From the NCBI RefSeq assembly GCF_030272615.1, contig NC_081408.1:611015673-611079672 (forward strand): a stretch of DNA of 64,000 nt. Direction: 5' to 3'. Positions 57,117 to 64,000 of the stretch are shown here, in pieces. Both the position numbers and the translations under genes were made by a program. How positions within the stretch are numbered: the first letter of the stretch is position 1; every line of letters begins with the position of its first letter. The notes beneath the pieces are model-generated. The model had not been told where the DNA came from and did no database searches. It saw only the letters and a list, made by a program, of their open reading frames with translations. This DNA is from Cryptomeria japonica (lineage: Eukaryota; Streptophyta; Pinopsida; Cupressales; Cupressaceae).

Positions 57117-57949
57117 GTAAGTAACTTGGTTCTCAATGAACTCAAACTGTTGGCTTTTCTTTACGTTATTTTAAAACATTAATATAATTGATAGTTTAAA
57201 TGATTTTTTATCAATTAGCAGAGCAGGAAATGATGCCATGAAACTGTAATTCAATATGATAACATTAGAAAAAAGCTGTATAAACTACGAACCTTGTGCA
57301 ATGAAGTCTGTAAAGTGTGCCTGCCTCTGCTGAGATCCGAAATGGCTCTACGGATATTGGATAAAGGATTGTTATCTTAAATATTTTTTCTATTAAATAT
57401 GGAGTAGTCGAAAGATAAAGTACAAAACAGTCATCAGCTCATTGTTTTGTCAGTTTAGACAGCTGTACTAGCTGCAAGATTTGACCAAAAAGCTGCATAC
57501 TAGTAACAAAGTATTAATTTATAACAGACCTATTACATCATATACCAGCATATCGCATTGTACTAATTACATCTTAGAGCTGTATATATAGCTATCCTAG
57601 TAAGAAAAAAGTGCAGCCTGGAGTGCAGTCCACCATTGTCTTCAGTTATTTCTTCTTTCACTGCCTTCAATCCTCAGCTTCTAGCCTTTTAGATACAGGC
57701 TCTGCAATTACCAAGCTAGTTTTCTTTCTCTTATTTTCTTAAAGAAACTTAATCTTCCTTTGCCCAAGGGGATCACATTCCCTTTCTTTTTATTTTTGGG
57801 GACAAGAGGAGAAAAAACCTTATGAGCCTCCTGCCCATCTCTGGTAATCTTATTTATTAATGATCTATTTAAATAAAAGTTTTGAAAAGATACTAATTTA
57901 ATCTTATCTTGGACTGTTTAGGTCTTACGAGGACACATTTTTTTATTTT
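57117..57949. other. Intron 2 region; first half of the PGG exon is absent
   Basis: Here one expects an exon start like 6,628 or 12,193 with the PGG motif, but none is present. Instead there is unrelated DNA with a TGTATATATAGC promoter-like sequence near 57,582 and direct CAGTTTAGACAGCTGTACTAGCTG-like sequence near 57,455, which resembles LTR material. It may be a solo LTR that replaced the missing half; the borders were not found. Confidence 0.4.
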
Positions 57950-58333
57950 GCATTTCGAGCTGGCGGAGAAGCGGATAACATCTTAACTAATATGAGCTTG
58001 CATGCGTTATATATAGCACTGGTATCATTATCATTAACATTTGGCGCAGCAATGCATCTGGTTGTGGCATCGAAGTGTTGGTGGTTGGCTGTGCTTGTGT
58101 GGGTTATGGTGTGCCTTCTTCCAATATGCATAAGGGCAATGTCACTACGTGGAAAACAATACCTGTTCACTCCACTTGACCAACATATCAAATTAGTGCT
58201 GCTTGTTTTCGGTCTTGTACTCGCTTCGTTTGCTCCCTTGGTTGTGATAGCCATTGCGGTTTTCTATGGAATATATCACCCTTTGCGTAGGGTTTGGAAG
58301 AAGCTCCATGGAATCAAATCTAAAGTTCACTAG
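57950..58333 (+). pseudogene. PGG-domain exon, second half only
   Basis: Open from 57,992 to the stop at 58,333: ALYIALVSLSLTFGAAMHL, CWWLAVLVWVMVCLLP, AMSLRGKQYLFTPLDQH, a hydrophobic helix around LVLLVFGLVLASFAPLVVIA and a basic tail VWKKLHGIKSKVH. It is the best C-terminus of the family in the window and encodes the last membrane helices. The PGG motif and first helix are missing upstream, complementary to 6,628-6,970 where only the first half survives. Confidence 0.8.
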
Positions 58334-60789
58334 ATATGCAGTTAAATGTATTTCGTGTGGTGTTAAAAAGCAGATATCTTTGAAAAAGTTTATAGCTATT
58401 AGAAGGTTCAAATAGTGGGAGATTTAAGGTCAAGATCATTCCAAAAGTTATTATGTGGAGACTGATTAGCATTAATGTCTATTGGATTTAATTGGTTTAA
58501 TAAGTCTTTTTTAGCTTTTATATATGTAATAAATGACATTGTGGAGATATAAGTGAATGTCATTATATTTTTGTTATACCCATTAATAATTTCAATTTTG
58601 ATATGATAGATTTTTTCCCTCCATTTTATGAAGAGAGTTGAGATTCTTTTATATTTGTTGTTTAATTTGTGACATTAGATTATTAATGTCAATTTATTCC
58701 TCTTTTTTTATATTCGTTAATGTAGTATTAGAATTAGTTTGTTTAAAAAGATGTAATGTGTAAGGAAGATAAGTGAGAGGAAAGACTAAGAGGAATTGTT
58801 TTAGATTGATTGAAAGGATGAAATGTACAATAGTATAGGGTTATCACAATATAGTGTATTTCATTTGTGAAACATCTCCACCTTTTTTTAAATAATGTAT
58901 TTTTTAGAAAAATACACAATTTAATTCTATTGGAATTACATTTAAGTAGTTTTCATTAAAGGAAAATAGATCAAACCCATTAAATATAACCTCACTAAGC
59001 TTAAATCAAACCTTTATGAGAGGGTTCTCCTTACCTATCAAAATGTTGACATAAAAATATAAAAAATTGCTCCACCTTTTGAAAGATCAAAATAAGTCAT
59101 TTGAAATGCAATTTCTTAAATATTTATCCTTTAATGTTAACTTTTTAAAATTTTAATATGCCTTTTTTTTTTTTTTCTAACATTACATATTTAAAATATT
59201 ATAATGAATGTATGTCTATTGTAAAAAAAAATGACCATTTTTAAATACACTCAAAAAAATAATTAGCATTGTTAGAAAAATATCAAAGAAATGCACTACA
59301 CTCCACATGGATGTACTTTCAATGAAAAGGTAATCTCTATATATATACTATGAGAAATGTGTTATGAAACATACAAGTCTAATTTGTTTTATAATATTAA
59401 TTCAAAAATCAATATCCAAAAATTGTTGATTTTTTAATTTTTAGTTATAGTTGTGTGATATGAGAAAGTACCACTCAACAAAAATAATAGAAAAAGATAA
59501 AATTTAATTGAAATGATAATAAGAAGAATGATTCTTTAATTTTTAAAATTACACCTTATTCTACATAGAAAATGTCACAATTTAATGGTTTACATTATTC
59601 TTAAATTATTTTTAAAAATATGATGTATTGCCATAGCTCCTCTAAACAAATCTCTGAAGTCATTTACTATGATTTTAAGTGAGGAAGTTCTGGAAAACCA
59701 ATATAGTGAATATGATTAATTTATTCTTCTATTTAGATGCACCAATGTGTAGAGTGCAATAGAAGTAAGGGAAGAGGATTAATGTCATGTAGGGTGTTTC
59801 AATAATTGTGATATTACTCATTGATTTAATGTCTAATATTTTTGAACATACAACATTACATCAATAATTGTGACTTTAAAGTTGTTATTACTAATGATAA
59901 CTATCCATAATTGAATGAATCTATCCCTTAGATATAAAAAACAACAAATCATGCAATGCCACATCAACGCACTAACAAAACATGACTTCATGCATAAATA
60001 TCAATCTCACTTCTTTCAATGCTTTTATGGATACCTTGATTAAAAACATGCTAATGTGGCATCATATTTGATGATATGACCTGATAACAGAGACTCCCAA
60101 AAAAATTAAAAATGATTTAAATTTCCTAAGATTTTGAAACAATTTTGTTATTATTATTTTTTTTTGAAAAAATGTTAAAAAAAAAGGAAGACAAGGAAGC
60201 CATGATAACCCAAAAAAAATGTGTCACAATCAGAAGCCTCCCCCTTACCCTTGAGTGCTATCTTCGCCGCAACTATAACTATAATCATAGCCTTAGAAGG
60301 AGATTAAAATAAACCTCCATGAAATCGTCTGTTCCATTAGGTTTCGATTATACCCTTCACCTCCCCTCCGCCATTTGAAATATCAGCATTTTCACTTGGC
60401 AACGAAGCATCAACTCTTCATTTCTCCTATCATCTACGACCCCTTTGTGAGCCATGCACAGCTCTGCAGAAGGAAGGGATTTACCAAACAAATAAATAAT
60501 TAAACCAAAATTAGAAATCTAGTGGCGAACTGTAGTCTATACTGGAACTCACGAGTCCCTTACCCATATCCTCTGTTGCAGCCTTGCACCTTTGCTTCTA
60601 TACAGTGAGACCAAAAATAAAATGTTAGTGAAATGAAGAAGAATATGTACAAAAATGTAGGTAAAATTGTTGAATTTTGAATTCCTGATGATGTGGTAGA
60701 TTGTATAGTTGAGTATCAGACCTGTGATTTTATTTTTCTTAAGAAGAATTCTATTTGAAAGTTAAATTCAATTGAGAAAATAGGGGTTG
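58334..60789. other. No recognisable gene; AT-rich 3' flank
   Basis: AT-rich, with a relative of the 7,480-8,420 repeat at about 58,790-59,700. A less AT-rich patch at 60,220-60,600 (CCTCCCCTCCGCCATTTG and similar) looks as if it could once have been genic, but it has no usable frame. Confidence 0.5.
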
Positions 60790-63700
60790 GAATATTGACA
60801 CCTTGAGGGGGCTTGGGAGAGGGTATGTTACTTGCATGTTTAGATTTACTAATCATGCTCATGTTTTCCTTTAATAAGGCACCTAGGTTATATGTGGGAA
60901 GTTTTGCTACTTAAAGGCATGGACTCTTGACATTCATTCTGAAGGGCCTTTTAGGTTAAAATATCCTATGTGGATTGAGTTACCTTTTTTAAACCTCGCC
61001 TTTTGACCTTTTTTAAGGGAAAAGGTATCACAACTCAAAAGGGTTTTGTCATGTAAAAATAATATAGATAAATTTGTCAACATTAGGGTTCATCCTAGAG
61101 CATGTATTGAGATGGACTTAACTATTCAATTACCTAATAGTATCAAACTAACAATTCTAGGGTTTGAGTTTACTATCTAATTGTTTTTCATTAAGGAAAA
61201 CAAGTTTTTAAGGGACCAGAAACCCTGTACAAGACAGGTTTTAGAAGCACCTGCAACCCGAACCGAAAGATAAACTTGAAAGTCCACTCAAAGTAACAAA
61301 ACAAAAAAGAGACACGGCACAGCCAAACACAAAAGGGGGAACAGCACAAAGGGACCTCCAACAAAACCCAGCGGGCTGCAAAAGAAAGCAGCCCCAACCC
61401 AATCAGGACGAATCAAGAATTTGATCTGCCCTTGTGGGATTGAAGTGTCATATAAAAAGAGGACTGGGACAATTTAGATTTTTTGCTTTTAATAGTAATC
61501 CATCCCTCCTCAACCCTAGCAGCAGCCTTTTGCCAAGAGGATGGGTTCAGAATAGAGGACCTCCCATCACCAGGAGGAATAGAGCCAACATCCAAAGAGG
61601 CAGGGACAGTTTACCATCTAATTGTTATTTGAACAAGCCTAATGCATTTTTTTGGTCGACAAGAAGGGCATCTTATTAGAGAGTGCCCCATAAGAACTAA
61701 TAGATACTCCCAAGTACAAATGGCTGCTGATGTTAGCATGCCTTCTGTTCAAAATAATAATCAAATTTTTGCTATGCCTACAAAACCTTAGGTGAAGCAT
61801 GATATTTCAAATGCAAACATGAACAATGATAATATTCCCCCTAATAAAGATGCCATAATGTCTAGTGTCTAGAGAATGGCTAGAAAAAGAAAAAGAACAT
61901 TCAAGGTCTTTTAATCCTCGTAATGGTTAGATTCTTTCTTAGAAGAACACCACACCACCAATAAGAAATGATGATTATGAGTCTCAACCCTCTCATGCAA
62001 GACCAAGGCCTTTTTCTCCATCTTTATATTAAGGGGCTTCACCATCTTCTATGAGATAGAGATCAAGGTCTCCACCTACTTCAAGGGAGAATAATTCTTC
62101 CAAACAAGTTATTATATCTACCAATCATTTTGATATTCTACCATAAGATGAAGATCTTTATAATTTTCCTAATCATGAAGCATAAAGTGCTTTCTTAGAA
62201 TGTAAGAGAGATCTCTCTCCCACATTACAAACATGAGGTCAAGGAAGCTATTACCAAATGGAAACCTAACATTGTTTGTTTCCCAGAAGTCAAGTTGAAT
62301 GGACCTTGACTTAGTTATTCTCTATCTAACATCAGGAAATATGCTACCTTTTTACATACATCTCATAGAGAAGGAAGGGGGGGTGTTATGATTGGCTTAG
62401 CTCCTTGGGAAAGTAGGTTTGTCATTGATAGAGGAGAGGACCCTTCTCATAGTTGTGTGTGGTATCAAAGATCAACCTATTGGTTTCTACTATATATATG
62501 TTCCTAACATTGTCAAACAGATCTATGACTTATGGAAATGGATGACCTCAAATTCACCTCATGTTGATTGGATTTTGGTGGTGAATTCAACATGGTTGAA
62601 CACCACTTAGATCATAGTTGATCTTATTGTGCTAAAATGAGCAATAAAGAAGTTGATAAATGATTGTTCTAACAAAATTCTTTAGGACTTTTGGGTCCTA
62701 TTCATAAAAAAAAATACAACAATAATTTATATTTGTTCACTTCTAGTCTAATTGTAGATTGGGGGTTGATAGGAAACTTAGTAGGCTTGATAGGTTTTAC
62801 ATCTCTCCCAAGTTGCAACTATTCCAAGTTTTCAATGTGTGTTGGGTGAAAGTTTACTATTCCACCCTTCTTTTTGATAATTTTCCTAACAAATATCTTG
62901 AATGAGGAAGCTAATGAAAAGGATTACATGTTTCTTTTCAAACATAATACCTCTCATCTTAAAATTCCTTCCTACATAGCTTCTTTGGTTAGGGTTTAGA
63001 ATTCCATTCTAAAACCAAAAGAAGGTAAGCTTCATGGAGATAGGTGGTAGACCACTATCTCTCAAGGTGCTCTATTTTTATGTCCTTTGGGAAAAGCATT
63101 TCTTGGTACAGAGATGTAAAGAAAAATCTCTTAAAGATAATGCAAGAAAAATCTACTCATTTCTAGCTCTAGTGACTTATCTACACAAACTTCTATTGCA
63201 ACCATTGAATTTGAGCTTTGTAATCTTGAATTGTATAGAGAGAAAGGGCTAAAATCATGGCTAGATTACATTGTATTAAGTTTAAAGAAATTGAGACCAA
63301 ATATTTCTTCGACTTAGAGTGAAAAAGAGTCTATGTTTGTTGATGAGAATGTGTTTTTGTTCTCTTGGTTTGTCTAGGCTTTCAAAGAGTAATGCAAAGT
63401 GTTGCATTGAGTATGCTTCTAAGGTGATTATTGCTCCTTTTACGGAGGGAGATATGGATGTTTCCTCTCTCAAGGTGTTAAAGAATGCTTCTAAAGGTAC
63501 CTAAAAATGTGATGGATAGTCATGTGTCAGAGTCTATGTTAGCAAAAGGGGTGATTGTCCCTTCTCCTCCTACTATAGATCTTGTGGATGTTCCTAGAGT
63601 TTCCTTTGAGTTGGTGTTGGAACATATGGTCTAATTTTATATACTTGATTTTGTGTATGCAAATGCCACTATATAGTTTTCAAAGTCTCTTTTTGGGAGA

Positions 63701-63800
63701 TTTTGTTGTAACCACCCCAACATTGACTAGATCAAAAAATGGGTGCTGCAAAGTTGGAAAATTTCAAGTGGTATTGAGGTAACATCAATGTTGAGTTATT
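60790..63800 (+). pseudogene. Old L1-type LINE relic
   Basis: Frames broken many times still read in LINE order. ORF1 (to about 61,910) has GPFRLKYPMWIELPFLNL, RACIEMDLTIQLPN and a zinc-knuckle remnant FFGRQEGHLIRECP. An endonuclease follows (GRGGVMIGLAPWESRFVIDR; EFNMVEHHLDHS), then a reverse-transcriptase-region remnant (GLKSWLDYIVLSLKKL; ESMFVDENVFLFSW). The catalytic reverse-transcriptase motif cannot be found. A 422-bp retroelement is inserted in ORF1 (61,186-61,607). No terminal repeats were identified. Confidence 0.75.
61186..61607 (-). mobile_element. Short LINE-derived insert with 19-bp target duplication
   Basis: The flanks AGTTTACTATCTAATTGTT (61,167-61,185) and AGTTTACCATCTAATTGTT (61,608-61,626) agree in 18 of 19 positions. 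On the minus strand the insert holds the end of an open frame (WQKAAARVEEGWITIKSKKS ... SHKGRSNS, stop at 61,413), then a T/G-rich untranslated region ending CCCTTAAAAACTTGTTTTCC and TTAATGAAA, a LINE-like 3' end. It is either a 5'-truncated or an internally deleted LINE copy. Confidence 0.8.
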
Positions 63801-64000
63801 TTTCCCTCTTACCATCTTCTAATCTGGAGGATTGCGTATTTCTTTGAAAATTTCTAATAATATTATTTTTTCCTAGTGTCTTTAATAGAGCTCATATTTT
63901 TTCCCAATGGACATATATTCCTTATGATATTAAAATATATATAATATTAAAAAAAGAACAATACATATTTGTAAACAAAACAAAGCTAACACTAAGGCTA

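Noticed and set aside
1-64000. tRNA, rRNA or other structured RNA genes
   Set aside because: None was recognised by eye; an automated scan (tRNAscan-SE, Infernal) was not possible.

Overview
The window looks like a piece of a large, transposon-filled land-plant nuclear genome. The evidence is: AT-rich spacers, GT-AG introns, ankyrin-repeat/PGG membrane-protein genes of the ACD6-like type, plant L1-type LINEs with DUF4283-like ORF1 proteins, Copia- and Ty3-like LTR elements, and heavy nesting. A gymnosperm or other giant-genome plant is plausible, but the species cannot be fixed from this sequence. No cellular gene is clearly complete. All coordinates, alignments and motif counts below were read by eye.

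Layout. 1-2,400: GC-rich hairpins followed by a decayed, diverged relative of the transposase found further on. 2,500-5,800: repeats and a TA/TG microsatellite. 5,804-12,830: a broken ankyrin/PGG locus (+) whose PGG exon occurs twice, with a 1.13-kb terminal-inverted-repeat element (10,050-11,178) and a probable LTR between the copies. 13,713-21,513 and 23,702-31,680: two inverted copies (A and B) of one transposon, forming the arms of an 18-kb palindrome. 22,581-35,440: a small non-autonomous LTR element, split by copy B. 35,650-43,944: a second ankyrin/PGG locus (-), with a full-length LINE (36,847-42,795) in its intron. 44,008-45,420: a decayed Ty3-like integrase/chromodomain end. 47,361-53,390: a 250-bp tandem repeat, then two LINE fragments joined tail to tail. 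54,796-58,333: a third ankyrin/PGG locus (+). 60,790-63,800: an old LINE (+) with a short LINE-derived insert that has 19-bp target repeats.

The most interesting content is transposon B (23,702-34,514, 10,813 bp). It has imperfect terminal inverted repeats (GGGT..GTGCAAG...ATGAGTC at both ends), a TATC duplication on both sides, and GC-rich palindromic motif clusters near both ends. It carries two convergent genes. Gene 1 encodes a 966-residue putative transposase with a candidate D-D-38-E triad and a GHGKGEHDGAGA signature. Gene 2 has eight exons, encodes about 501 residues of unknown function, and grows by tandem duplication of a 174-bp exon-plus-intron unit. Removing B and one TATC restores an open frame through the host LTR element, which independently confirms the borders. 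Copy A has the same genes with more damage. Nearly all point damage in both copies is C-to-T or G-to-A, as expected for methylated, silenced DNA.

How it fits together: ankyrin/PGG duplicates form the host background. LTR elements and LINEs inserted into them. A two-gene DNA transposon then landed twice, in opposite orientations, giving a long inverted repeat that could form double-stranded RNA if transcribed.
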